Origin: Micrococcus sp023147585
GTDB lineage: Bacteria > Actinomycetota > Actinomycetes > Actinomycetales > Micrococcaceae
Length of the DNA stretch: 64,000 nucleotides
NCBI RefSeq assembly: GCF_044872765.1
Contig: NZ_CP085253.1
Location: forward strand, 1 to 64,000
Direction: 5' to 3'
Shown here one piece after another: positions 17,441-25,555 of the stretch. Numbering within the stretch: position 1 is the first letter of the stretch; every line of letters starts with the position of its first letter. Under the pieces are notes generated by a model, which was given only the letters and a program-made list of their open reading frames with translations, had not been told where the DNA came from and ran no database searches. The translations under genes were made by a program, and so were the position numbers.

Positions 17441-17533
17441 GGGCGTGTCTGACAAAGGTTGGGGGCGAGGGCTGAGAGGGTGATTGCGTGTCGCGTTTTC
17501 AGGTGCTCTCGGATGTTCAGTGGTCGTTGATCG
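17441..17533 (+). mobile_element. solo left end of an IS5-family element
   Basis: These 93 bases match the left end of the IS5-family element at 19310-19402 with one difference (GGGCGTG against GGGCGCG). They contain the terminal repeat and the first 15 codons of its transposase. After 17533 the sequence changes abruptly to TetR-like coding sequence. The rest of the element is gone, so this is a deletion scar. Confidence 0.85.
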
Positions 17534-17898
17534 TCCTGTCCGGTGTGCCGCTGGACGGCGATGCCGCCGAGGCGTTCCAGAGGCTGGTGGCTTCCAGCTG
17601 GGTGCTCGTCGACCAGTCGCGTGCCCTGCTCGCCGCCGCGCAGAAAGAGCTCCCCGCGGCCCGCATCCGCGAGATGCACGAGAGCGCCGAGGCGCGTATG
17701 CGCGGCCTGCTGCTGCGCGGGCAACGCGAGGGCGCGTTTCGGGCCGACCTGCCCGTGACCTGGCTGCTGGCTACCACCCACGTCGTGATGAACGGTGCCG
17801 CCGAAGAAGTGCGCGCCGGACGACTCGATGCCGACGAGGCTCCCTGGTTCATCGACGCGATCCTGCTGCCGGCCTTCACGCAGAACGCAGTCCGATGA
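17488..17898 (+). pseudogene. TetR-type regulator C-terminal domain fused to an IS5 transposase start
   Basis: The 136-codon open frame begins with 15 codons of the IS5 transposase (MSRFQVLSDVQWSLI). It then continues in frame with about 120 residues typical of a TetR C-terminal ligand domain: REMHESAEARMRGLLLRGQ, FRADLPVTWLLATTHVVMNG. The DNA-binding helix-turn-helix is absent. A chimeric protein could be made, but it could not act as a normal repressor. Its stop overlaps the ATG of the degraded oxidoreductase, the usual TetR-target layout. Confidence 0.7.
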
Positions 17899-18359
17899 GC
17901 ACCCCCACAATCGCGGTCATCGGTGCCGGCACCGCGGCACCGCCGCCGCCCGCGCCCTGATGCTGGTCAACAAGGGTGGCGCCACCGGCCCGCTCCACCC
18001 CGACACCTTTCCCGGCGTTGACCCGCGCGTCCGCGGGGTCCGCCTGGATTCCATTCAGGCCCGCGTATACGACGGACTGATTATCGCCTCCCGCAGGCGT
18101 CCCGCGGCCTGGACGAGTCCGCCGTCGGCCGCGTCCAGGAGATCGCCGCGGGTCGCCTCACGACCTTGCGCTCGATGCAGGACGCCGCCCGAGTCCGCGA
18201 CCTGCTCGGCCCGGCGTATCCAGCGCGGGTGAACATGCTCGGTGGCGGACTCATCGCCTCCGAGACCGTGTCACCGTCGTCCTGGATGGCGGCGCCCGGG
18301 TCGACGGAGACCTCGTGATCATCGCCCACGGCACTATAGAGACGGCGCCTGCCCCGTGA
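17895..18359 (+). pseudogene. degraded FAD-dependent (ferredoxin-reductase-like) oxidoreductase
   Basis: Pieces of a pyridine nucleotide-disulfide oxidoreductase appear in order but in different frames. They are an N-terminal PTIAVIGAGT followed by TAAARALMLVNKG, then ARVYDGLIIAS (compare YDGLVIATG), then LRSMQDAARVRDLLG and NMLGGGLIASETVS (compare the second GGGFIGxE motif), and finally VTVVLDGGARVDGDLVIIAHG ending in TGA at 18357. At least three frameshifts and internal deletions are needed, so no functional protein remains. Confidence 0.65.
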
Positions 18360-18399
18360 AGCGGCCCCGAGGGCATCGCCGTCGGCAGCCGTATGCGAG

Positions 18400-18591
18400 T
18401 CACTCGACCTCGAACCAGGTGGTCGCGATCATGCGCCCGCCTTTGGAGGCGGTGCACGGCTGCATGAGGGGGCAAGCGACCCTGAACCAGGCGGTGCCAC
18501 CGCCACCCTTCCTCGAGCGGGCGTAGACGACGCAGGAGTGTGACGACGCGAGCGTCACTGGTCGCCATTCGACGGGGAGCACAATAGACAG
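18400..18591 (-). CDS. small hypothetical protein, doubtful
   Basis: A minus-strand frame of about 64 codons (LSIVLPVEWRPVTLASSHSC, then ending RMIATTWFEVE) lies divergent to the GNAT gene. It has three Cys and no recognisable domain. No clear ribosome site is seen. It may be a decayed gene or chance. Confidence 0.25.
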   Translation of the reverse strand: MSIVLPVEWRPVTLASSHSCVVYARSRKGGGGTAWFRVACPLMQPCTASKGGRMIATTWFEVE

Positions 18592-18592
18592 C

Positions 18593-19108
18593 ATGATCCG
18601 TCTGGCCACTCCCGACGACGCTTCTGCACTACTGACGCTGCAGCAGCGCCTGGACCGTCAAACCAACTTCATGCTCCTCGAACCGGACGAGCGCGATCCG
18701 CACATCGACCTACTGGAGCGTCGGTTAGAGGCGCAGGCCGGCCACCGCAGTTTCGACCTGGTGGCCTACCGCGATGCAGAGTTTGAGGAGTCCCGCAGTG
18801 TTCTTGCCGGATGGCTCTCGGTGGAGGTGTTGCCCTGGCGCCGCGCGGCGCACGTGGGCTACATCGTACTTGGCGTCGATGCCGTTCATTCCGGTCGGGG
18901 CTTCGGAGGCGCTCTGCTGGAAGCCGGCCGACGCGAGGCGGCCCGTCGCGGCCTCAGACGTCTGGAGCTGACCGTGAGGGTCGACAACCTCCGTGCCCTC
19001 GAGTTGTACGAGCGCCATGGCTACCAGATCGAGGGCCGCCGTCGCAGCGCCTTGCTGTGCGGCAGCGTGCACGTCGACGAGTACTTCATGGCTCAGCTCC
19101 TTACGTAG
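18593..19108 (+). CDS. GNAT family N-acetyltransferase
   Basis: This 171-residue protein has the acetyl-CoA binding motif A (HSGRGFGGALLEAGRREAARRG) and motif B (LELTVRVDNLRALELYERHGY) of GNAT enzymes. The substrate is unknown. Its nearest complete neighbours are broken genes and IS remnants, so its cargo status is plausible. The G+C is visibly lower than in the core genes. Confidence 0.85.
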   Translation: MIRLATPDDASALLTLQQRLDRQTNFMLLEPDERDPHIDLLERRLEAQAGHRSFDLVAYRDAEFEESRSVLAGWLSVEVLPWRRAAHVGYIVLGVDAVHSGRGFGGALLEAGRREAARRGLRRLELTVRVDNLRALELYERHGYQIEGRRRSALLCGSVHVDEYFMAQLLT

Positions 19109-19156
19109 GATCGTGAGGGTTTCAAGACGCGGATCCGAACCCCCATTCCCGTCCTA

Positions 19157-19306
19157 TCAGGCCCGACTCACGGCTGACGGAGCGCGCTGAAGAACAGTCT
19201 CCATCTCGAGCTCCCGGATCCGCTTGACCGCCGCAGCCATCTGCCGCTGCTCGTCAGGATCCTTAGACGGGATGAGCCCATGGGACTGCAACTTCGCGTC
19301 ACGCAA
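19157..19306 (-). pseudogene. IS3-family OrfA C-terminal remnant
   Basis: On the minus strand an open stretch of 49 codons reads LRDAKLQSHGLIPSKDPDEQ and then RQMAAAVKRIRELEMETVLQ, ending at TGA. The heptad-like RIRELEME followed by hydrophobic residues matches the leucine-zipper end of IS3-family OrfA proteins. The upstream part was cut off where the IS5-family element inserted (CTAG at 19307-19310). Confidence 0.5.
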
Positions 19307-19356
19307 CTAGGGCGCGTCTGACAAAGGTTGGGGGCGAGGGCTGAGAGGGTGATTGC

Positions 19357-19752
19357 GTGTCGCGTTTTCAGGTGCTCTCGGATGTTCAGTGGTCGTTGAT
19401 CGAGGAGATGTTGCCGCGCCCGACGGGCAGGCCGGGTCGGAAGTTCTCCGATGCGCGCACCATGGTCGAGGGCATCGTCTATCGGTATCGGACGGGCATC
19501 GCGTGGCGTGATCTGCCTGAGGTGTTCGGTCCGTGGCAGACGGTGTGGACCTGGCATTACCGGATGGCGAGCGACGGGACGTGGGATCGGGTGCTCGCCA
19601 AGCTCACCGCTGCCGCAGACGCCGCCGGTTTGGTGGACTGGTCACTGTCGGTGGACTCGACTATCGCTCGCGCGCATCAGCACGCGACGAACACGACCCG
19701 CCTCACAGGGGGCTGGATCGAGTTACAAGAATCTGCGGGAAGAGCCGCCTGA
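19357..19752 (+). pseudogene. IS5-family transposase, first frame
   Basis: This 131-codon frame encodes the N-terminal part (MSRFQVLSDVQWSLIEEMLP, then YRTGIAWRDLPEVFGPWQTV) with the first catalytic Asp in SVDSTIARAHQH. It ends at TGA 19750-19752. The rest of the protein lies in the frame one base ahead, so a +1 (or -2) shift is needed. It could be programmed or a mutation. Confidence 0.75.
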
Positions 19753-20149
19753 CCACGGCATTGGCCGCTCCCGAGGCGGCTTATCGACGAAGATCCACCA
19801 GCTCGTCGACGGCAAGGGGCGCCCGCTGGTCACGCTGATCACCCCGGGACAGGCGGGCGACTCGCCGATGTTCTTGCCTCTGATGGGCCAGCTGCGGGTG
19901 GGTCGCGACAGGGGCCGACCGCGCACCCGGCCGAACGCGGTCCGAGCCGATAAGGCGTACTCGTCCCGCGCGATCCGCGGGCACCTCCGTTCCCGCGGCA
20001 TCAAGGCCGTGATCCCCGAACCTGATGACCAGAAGGGCCATCGCCGGCGACGTGGTTCGCGCGGCGGGCGCCCGATCGGACTTGACGCCATCGACTATAA
20101 GAACCGCAACGTGATCGAGCGACAGTACTGCCACCTCAAGCAGTGGCGT

Positions 20150-21581
20150 GGACTCGCCAGTTGAGTCCCTGATAGTGGTGTAACCCTCCCCGGCCGCCAA
20201 CACCGTCCCCAGCATGGACGCGGTCACCGTGGGAGCCTTCGAGTGAACCTTCCACAGCACTCTCGAAAGGGACATCACCACGATGACCGCTCCTCACATT
20301 GTCGACCCTGAACGCCTGCTACGCGAAGCGATCGGCGAAGCCTCGCCGGACTTGTTGCGCCACCTGCTGCAGACCGTGATCAACGCCCTGCTCAGCGCTG
20401 ACGCAGACGCGGTCTGCGGCGCCGAGTACGGCACCGCTTCTGATACCCGCACCGCACAGCGCAACGGGTACCGCCACCGGCCCCTCGACACCCGCGCCGG
20501 CACGATCGACGTGGCCATCCCGAAACTGCGCGCCGGCACGTACTTCCCAGAGTGGCTGCTCGAGCGACGCAAGCGGGCCGAGTCCGCGTTGATCACGGTC
20601 GTCGCCGACTGCTACCTCGCTGGGGTCTCCACCCGACGCATGGACAAGCTCGTGCGCCAGCTGGGCATCGACTCGCTCTCGAAGTCCCAGGTCAGCCGGA
20701 TGGCCGCCGAGCTGGACGAGCACATCGACGCGTTCCGGCACCGCCCGCTGGGGGATGCCGGCCCGTTCGTGTTCCTCGCCGCGGACGCCCTGACCATGAA
20801 GGTTCGCGAGGGTGGTCGGGTGATCAACGCGGTGGCCATGGTCGCCACCGGCGTCAACGCTGACGGGCGACGTGAGGTACTCGGGCTGCGGGTGGCCACC
20901 ACGGAGTCAGGCGCGGCGTGGAACGAGTTCTTCGCTGATCTGGTCGCCCGCGGCCTTCACGGGGTGAGACTGGTGACTTCGGACTCCCACCGTGGCCTGG
21001 TCGAAGCCATCGCGGCGAACCTGCCCGGGGCCGTGTGGCAGCGGTGCCGCACGCACTATGCCGCGAACCTGATGGCGGTGACCCCGAAGGCCATGTGGCC
21101 GGCGGTGAAGGCCATGCTCCACAGCGTCTACGACCAGCCTGACGGGCCGGCGGTGCACGCCCAGTTCGACCGGCTCTTGGACTACGTGGCCGAGCGGTTG
21201 CCCGCCGTGGCTGGGCACCTCGATGCTGCTCGGGAGGACATCCTCGCGTTCATCTCGTTCCCGAAGGACGTGTGGTCCCAGATCTGGTCGAACAACCCTG
21301 CCGAGCGCCTGAATCGGGAGATCCGGCGCCGCACGGACGCGGTGGGCATCTTCCCGAACCGGGATGCCGTGGTGCGGCTCGTGGGGGCCGTGTTGGCTGA
21401 GCAGACGGATGAGTGGGCCGAGGGCCGCCGGTACCTCGGTCTCGAGCTGCTGGCCCGCTGCCGCGAGCCCCTCACGCAAGAACCGGGCACCGTGATGGGC
21501 ACGGAGGTGATGCCGGCCCTGGCCTGATTCTCATGCCTCGAAGACGGTTACACCACTTCCAGGGACTTGACCGGACTCGCC
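20150..21581 (+). mobile_element. IS256-family insertion sequence, copy 2, with 9-bp target duplication
   Basis: The element spans 20159-21572, and every stretch compared is identical to copy 1 at an offset of 6003 bases. GGACTCGCC flanks it at 20150-20158 and 21573-21581. It split the IS5-family transposase gene. Confidence 0.93.
20283..21527 (+). CDS. IS256-family transposase, copy 2
   Basis: This 414-residue protein is identical to the transposase of copy 1, with the same three DDE regions. It appears intact and, with complete ends and target duplication, the element may still be able to move. Confidence 0.95.
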   Translation: MTAPHIVDPERLLREAIGEASPDLLRHLLQTVINALLSADADAVCGAEYGTASDTRTAQRNGYRHRPLDTRAGTIDVAIPKLRAGTYFPEWLLERRKRAESALITVVADCYLAGVSTRRMDKLVRQLGIDSLSKSQVSRMAAELDEHIDAFRHRPLGDAGPFVFLAADALTMKVREGGRVINAVAMVATGVNADGRREVLGLRVATTESGAAWNEFFADLVARGLHGVRLVTSDSHRGLVEAIAANLPGAVWQRCRTHYAANLMAVTPKAMWPAVKAMLHSVYDQPDGPAVHAQFDRLLDYVAERLPAVAGHLDAAREDILAFISFPKDVWSQIWSNNPAERLNREIRRRTDAVGIFPNRDAVVRLVGAVLAEQTDEWAEGRRYLGLELLARCREPLTQEPGTVMGTEVMPALA

Positions 21582-21848
21582 ACCAGGTACGACAAACACG
21601 CCATCGTCTACCGCGCGGCCGTCGTCCTCAACGCCGTCATCGCCTGGGCAAAGACATTGTCAGACACGCCCTAGCTGAAGTCGCCGGTCACTCGGCTCCA
21701 CGCGAGTCGATGGGCCAGCGACCTTCTGGGTCCGTGCAGGGAAGAACGGAAGTGGTGTGCAGCCTTCACTACATCTCGACACGAGGCCGGTCGGAACCCG
21801 TCCGGCGGTCCTCACCAGACGTCGCCGGAGCAGTCTGCGCGCCTGATC

Positions 21849-22580
21849 GTGCGCGCGATGCGTCGGAGCGAGCGCGAGCGGGCCTTCGGGACGGGCGACG
21901 TCGACGAGGCCGCCCAGGCACTGGCGCACGAGCGGCGGCGCACCGGCCTGTCCCGGGAGCAGCGGCGGCGCGAGTTCGAGGAAGCCCGCGCCGCGGGCAT
22001 CGGCACGGGTACCGTTGCGGGGGCGGCCCAGGTGGTCGGCCGGCTGGCACTGGTGATGATGTACGTCTGTCTGTTCGGTGCCCTGGGCGGGATCCTCGTC
22101 GTCGTCGGCCTGGACGCGATCACGGGGACGGACCTGATGGACGCGGCGATGAGGTCCGTCCCGGGGCTTCCCCAGCAGCTGCCTTTGATGGTGGTCGTCT
22201 ACCCGTTCGTGTGCGCCGCGCTCCACGATGCCGCCCAGACGGTGCGTCGGTACGCGCTGCGGCGCCGCTACTTCGCCTGGGCCTGCGGCCGTGAGGGCCA
22301 GATCGCGAGGGGGACGTCAGCGATGCCGGCCCCCGAGCTCCGCGGGGCGGCCGTGACGGCCCTGCCCGCCAGAGTCCTGGGCCCCACCTCGGTGGTCATC
22401 GGCCTGGCCATCGGCGGGGTCATCGCCCTGCAGGGGGATGTGGGCGACGGCCTGATCACGTTCCTCGCCTTCGCTGCGGGCGCCCTGATCCTCTCCGTGG
22501 TCGCCGGCCTGCAGCGGTGGCGACTGCGCCGCATCATGCTCCTCCACGACGCCCTCGCGGGGCGGGCGAGACGGGCCTAG
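21849..22580 (+). CDS. hypothetical four-helix membrane protein
   Basis: This 243-residue protein begins with a basic, helical cytoplasmic part (RRTGLSREQRRREFEEARAA) and has about four hydrophobic segments: LALVMMYVCLFGALGGILVV, LPLMVVVYPFVCAALHDA, VIGLAIGGVIALQG and ITFLAFAAGALILSVVAGL. I do not recognise a family. The start may be GTG 21849 or ATG 21858. It is the first intact gene right of the IS block and is convergent with crcB. Confidence 0.65.
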   Translation: MRAMRRSERERAFGTGDVDEAAQALAHERRRTGLSREQRRREFEEARAAGIGTGTVAGAAQVVGRLALVMMYVCLFGALGGILVVVGLDAITGTDLMDAAMRSVPGLPQQLPLMVVVYPFVCAALHDAAQTVRRYALRRRYFAWACGREGQIARGTSAMPAPELRGAAVTALPARVLGPTSVVIGLAIGGVIALQGDVGDGLITFLAFAAGALILSVVAGLQRWRLRRIMLLHDALAGRARRA

Positions 22581-22600
22581 CGGGCGCGCCCGCCCGCCCC

Positions 22601-23047
22601 TCAGCCGGCCAGGACCGCGCGCAGGCCCAGGCCGGCGCCCCAGCCGACGACGACGGCCACCAGCCCCAGCCCCAGCTGCGCGGCCCACAGGCGAGCGGCC
22701 GCGCCCCATCGACGGGCGAGCACGGCGTCGGCGGCCTCAGCGGCCACTGTGGACCACGTCCCCAGGGCGAGGCAGAACCCGGACACCACGGCGGACACCG
22801 CCGCGACGAGTATGAACCCCTGGCCGTCGCCCCAGCCCCCGGACGCGTACACCAGCTCCGGCACGGCCAGGCCGACGGTGACGCCGAGGAGCAGGGCCGC
22901 CGTCGTGTTGGCGGTGAGCAGACCCCGGGGGCCGAGCCGGTCGGTCAGGCGTCGGCGCGCCAGGGCGCCGAGCGCCCCGCCCGCCGCGAGGCAGGCCAGG
23001 AGGGCCACCTGGAAGAGAGCCAAGACCTCGTATCCCGCGCCGCTCAT
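22601..23047 (-). CDS. crcB: fluoride exporter CrcB/Fluc, second subunit
   Basis: This 148-residue membrane protein has four hydrophobic segments and the Fluc motif GALARRRLTDRLGPRGLLTANTTAALLLG, which in CrcB proteins reads GGxxGAxxRY...GTxxxN. It is coupled by ATGA to the other crcB gene upstream. Two adjacent crcB genes usually make an obligate heterodimer with antiparallel topology. No fluoride riboswitch is visible, because the pair follows hisN without a leader. Confidence 0.85.
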   Translation of the reverse strand: MSGAGYEVLALFQVALLACLAAGGALGALARRRLTDRLGPRGLLTANTTAALLLGVTVGLAVPELVYASGGWGDGQGFILVAAVSAVVSGFCLALGTWSTVAAEAADAVLARRWGAAARLWAAQLGLGLVAVVVGWGAGLGLRAVLAG

Positions 23048-23583
23048 GCGTCCTCCTCCGAACGATCCGTCCCGACCACGCGCGACGCCGGGGCGCCCCC
23101 GGTGCGCAGGCCGAGCACGGCCGCCGCCGTCGAGAGTGCAGCCATCAGCGCGAGCACCAGCAGCACCGACGTCGCCGCGGCGAGGACACCACCCGCCCCG
23201 GACGCCGCGGCGCCCAGCCGCACCGGCCACAGCATCAGGGCGACGGCGCTGGAGATGGTGGTGAACGCACCGAGGAAGCCGGTTCCCAGCCCCGCCACCA
23301 GGCGTGGACGCCAGTCCGGCCCGCGGCGTCGCGAGGCCGCCCACAGCAGGCCGAGCAGGAACGAACCGAGCACGTTCACCACGAACAGCGGCAGGGCCTG
23401 GACGAGCACGTCGACCGCCCCGAACGCGGCACCGAACGTGCCGCGGAAGTTCGGCGCCCCGGCCAGCGCGGTCACCGCGTTCATCACCCCCGCGCCGCAC
23501 GCCGCGCCCGCGGCTCCGCCCAGCGCGACGGCGGGGAGCACGCTGCGCGGCCCGTCCGGCTCCGCCACGCGCCGCGCGGTCAT
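23044..23583 (-). CDS. crcB: fluoride exporter CrcB/Fluc, first subunit
   Basis: This 179-residue membrane protein has the CrcB features: ALGGAAGAACGAG near the N-terminus, FVVNVLGSFLLGLLWA, and GLGTGFLGAFTTISSAVALM with the FTTxSS segment that lines the fluoride pore. It starts inside the hisN stop (ATGA) and its stop overlaps the partner gene, so all three are probably translated from one message. Confidence 0.88.
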   Translation of the reverse strand: MTARRVAEPDGPRSVLPAVALGGAAGAACGAGVMNAVTALAGAPNFRGTFGAAFGAVDVLVQALPLFVVNVLGSFLLGLLWAASRRRGPDWRPRLVAGLGTGFLGAFTTISSAVALMLWPVRLGAAASGAGGVLAAATSVLLVLALMAALSTAAAVLGLRTGGAPASRVVGTDRSEEDA

Positions 23584-24437
23584 GCGTGCGTGGTCCCGTC
23601 CTCGGCGCCCCACGGGCCGTCGTCGTCGGCCAGGCGCAGCCGCGCCAGGACCTCGTCATGCAGCAGCCCGTTGGTCACGAGCGCGTTGCCGCCGAAGGGA
23701 CCGTCCTCGCCCTCGAGGGAGGTGAAGCGGCCGCCGGCCTCGCGCACGATCGGCACGAGCGCGGCCATGTCGTGCAGCGCGAGCTCGGGCTCGGCCGCGA
23801 TGTCCACCGCGCCCTCGGCCACGAGCATGTAGGACCAGAAGTCGCCGAAGCCACGCACGCGCCACACGTCCGAGGTCAGCTGGAGGAACTCGCGGATGGA
23901 CCCGCGCTCGCGCCAGCCCTCGAGGGAGGAGAAGGAGAGCGAGGCGTCGGAGAGCCGGTCCACGGAGGAGGCGTGGATGCGCTCGGAGCGCATGAGCGAG
24001 GTGCCCGTGAAGGCGCCCTGCCCGGAGGCGGCCCACCAGCGGCGGTGCAGCGCGGGGGCGGACACGACGCCGACCACCGGCTCGCCGTCCACCAGCAGGG
24101 AGATCAGGGTGGCCCACACGGGCACGCCGCGTACGAAGTTCTTCGTGCCGTCGATCGGGTCCACGACCCACTGGCGTCCGACCCGGCTGAAGCGGCCGCC
24201 GAACTCCTCGCCGAGCACGGTGTCCCGCGCACGGGCCTTCGCCAGGGTGGCGCGGATGGACTCCTCGGCGGCGCGGTCCGCGTCCGAGACGGGGGTGAGG
24301 TCCGGCTTGGTGCTGACCTGGAGGTCCTGGGCCTTGAAGCGGGCCATGGTGATCGAGTCCACGTTGTCGGCCAGCATGTGGGCCAGGCGCAGGTCCTCCG
24401 TGAGGTCCCGCCCGTTCGTCTGTCCGGTGCTCTCCAT
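23580..24437 (-). CDS. hisN: inositol-monophosphatase family protein, probable histidinol-phosphatase
   Basis: This 285-residue enzyme has the metal-binding motifs of the family: GEEFGG near residue 75 and WVVDPIDGTKNFVRG near residue 92, plus a later region (VDIAAEPELALHDMAA) corresponding to WDxAAG. In actinobacteria this type, placed beside aroA and rsgA, is the HisN histidinol-phosphatase; that assignment is by synteny. The start ATG 24437 lies 9 bases after a TATAGC box, suggesting its own leaderless transcript besides read-through from rsgA. Confidence 0.82.
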   Translation of the reverse strand: MESTGQTNGRDLTEDLRLAHMLADNVDSITMARFKAQDLQVSTKPDLTPVSDADRAAEESIRATLAKARARDTVLGEEFGGRFSRVGRQWVVDPIDGTKNFVRGVPVWATLISLLVDGEPVVGVVSAPALHRRWWAASGQGAFTGTSLMRSERIHASSVDRLSDASLSFSSLEGWRERGSIREFLQLTSDVWRVRGFGDFWSYMLVAEGAVDIAAEPELALHDMAALVPIVREAGGRFTSLEGEDGPFGGNALVTNGLLHDEVLARLRLADDDGPWGAEDGTTHA

Positions 24438-24446
24438 GGGTGCCAC

Positions 24447-24452
24447 GCTATA
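24447..24452 (-). promoter_or_regulatory. candidate leaderless -10 box of hisN
   Basis: TATAGC reads on the minus strand 9 bases before the hisN ATG, in the 20-base gap after rsgA. Confidence 0.4.
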
Positions 24453-24457
24453 CCGCC

Positions 24458-25555
24458 TCAGTCCTCGGAGGAGGCGGAGGTCTCGCCCTCGGCCGTGGAC
24501 CGGTTGCCGAGCAGGCGCCGCAGCGAGGCCAGCCGCGCCGGACCCGCCGCGCCCGCGTGTCCGGCGGCGACCCACGGGTCGAGGCCGCAGCCGGGGGAGT
24601 CCGCGCCGTGCGTGCACCCGCGGGAACAGTCCTCGAGGCCGCCGGCGAGGTCGCCGAACGCCTCCACCACGCGGTCCGGGTCCACCCAGCCGAGGCCGAA
24701 CGAGCGGATGCCGGGGGTGTCCACCACCCACGTGTCGGGCAGGGGGGCGCCGTGGGCGTCGGTGAGGGGGAGGGCCAGCGCGGAGGAGGAGGTGTGCCGG
24801 CCCCGGCCCGTGACCGCGTTGACGTGCCCCGTGGCGCGCGTGGCGCCGGTGAGGGCGTTGAGCAGCGTGGACTTGCCCACGCCGGACGGGCCCACGAACG
24901 CGGCGACGTGGCCCTCGAGCCGCTGGGCCACGCGGTCCACGAGGCTCCCGTCCAGCTCGGTGTCCCCGGTCTCCGCCTCGAAGGTCGAGGCGCCGGAGGT
25001 CATGACCTCGAGGTCGAGGGACTCGTAGTGCGCCACGAGCTCGGCCGGGTCCCGCAGGTCCGTCTTGGTGATGAGCAGGACGGGGTGGATGCCGGCGTCG
25101 TAGCAGGCCACGAGGGCGCGGTCGATGAAGCCGGTGCGCGGCTCCGGATTGGCCGCGGCCACCATGATCATCAGGGTGTCGGCGTTGGCCACCACCACGC
25201 GCTCCACCTCGTCCGAGTCGTCGGCCGAGCGGCGCAGCACCGTGCCCCGGTCCTCCACGCGCACCACGCGGGCCAGCGTGCCGTCGTCGCCGGAGAGGTC
25301 CCCCACGACGGCGACCCGGTCGCCGGTGGCGATCGGGGTGCGCCGCAGCTCGCGGGCGCGCATCGCGGTGATCCGCTCGTCGGGGCGGTCCGGGAGCACC
25401 ACGGTGTACCGGCCGCGGTCGACCGTCGTCACCATGCCGGTCTGCGCGTCCTCGTGCGCGGGCCGCTCCTTCGTGCGCGGTCGAGTGCCGCGCTTGGAGG
25501 GACGCTCGCGGATGTCCGCCTCGTCCCACGCCGTGGGGTCCAGCCGCCGTCCCAT
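24458..25555 (-). CDS. rsgA: ribosome small subunit-dependent GTPase A
   Basis: This 365-residue protein is a circularly permuted GTPase that helps mature the 30S subunit. The motif order is G4 (ITKTDL), G1 (GPSGVGKSTLLNAL), then G3 (VVDTPGIRSFGL), which defines the family. The C-terminal zinc knuckle is seen as C-x4-C-x-H-x6-C (DCSRGCTHGADSPGC). It overlaps aroA by the ATGA of its start. An N-terminal basic extension and an OB-like domain precede the GTPase. Confidence 0.93.
   Translation of the reverse strand: MGRRLDPTAWDEADIRERPSKRGTRPRTKERPAHEDAQTGMVTTVDRGRYTVVLPDRPDERITAMRARELRRTPIATGDRVAVVGDLSGDDGTLARVVRVEDRGTVLRRSADDSDEVERVVVANADTLMIMVAAANPEPRTGFIDRALVACYDAGIHPVLLITKTDLRDPAELVAHYESLDLEVMTSGASTFEAETGDTELDGSLVDRVAQRLEGHVAAFVGPSGVGKSTLLNALTGATRATGHVNAVTGRGRHTSSSALALPLTDAHGAPLPDTWVVDTPGIRSFGLGWVDPDRVVEAFGDLAGGLEDCSRGCTHGADSPGCGLDPWVAAGHAGAAGPARLASLRRLLGNRSTAEGETSASSED

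Larger units (their letters stand above)
19310..21671 (+). mobile_element. IS5-family (IS427-like) element interrupted by IS256 copy 2
   Basis: The ends GGGCGCGTCTGACAA (19310) and its complement (ending 21671) form inverted repeats with one mismatch, flanked by TA (or CTAG) on both sides. Without the 1414-bp IS256 copy and its 9-bp duplication the element would be 939 bp, a normal size for the group. It carries a transposase in two overlapping frames. A solo left end of the same element lies at 17441. Confidence 0.88.
19682..21674 (+). pseudogene. IS5-family transposase, second frame, split by IS256
   Basis: From the overlap, this frame encodes PPDHGIGRSRGGLSTKIHQL, VRADKAYSSRAIRGHLRSRG with the second Asp, and NVIERQYCHLKQWRGLA with the catalytic Glu. 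It is cut at 20158 by IS256 copy 2. The reading frame resumes after the right-hand duplication at 21582 as TRYDKHAIVYRAAVVLNAVI and ends DTP at TAG 21672-21674. That stop lies in the target flank, just outside the element. The gene is dead as it stands. Confidence 0.85.

Noticed and set aside
15570..20158. Composite transposon made of the two IS256 copies and their cargo
   Set aside because: Each copy has its own target duplication and the outer flanks differ, so they inserted separately.
21690..21705. Second attachment site matching the tmRNA 3' end (CGGCTCCAC)
   Set aside because: Only nine bases match, and the rest of the T-arm sequence is absent, so it is expected by chance.
23584..23600. 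Fluoride riboswitch before the crcB pair
   Set aside because: The first crcB starts inside the hisN stop codon, leaving no leader.
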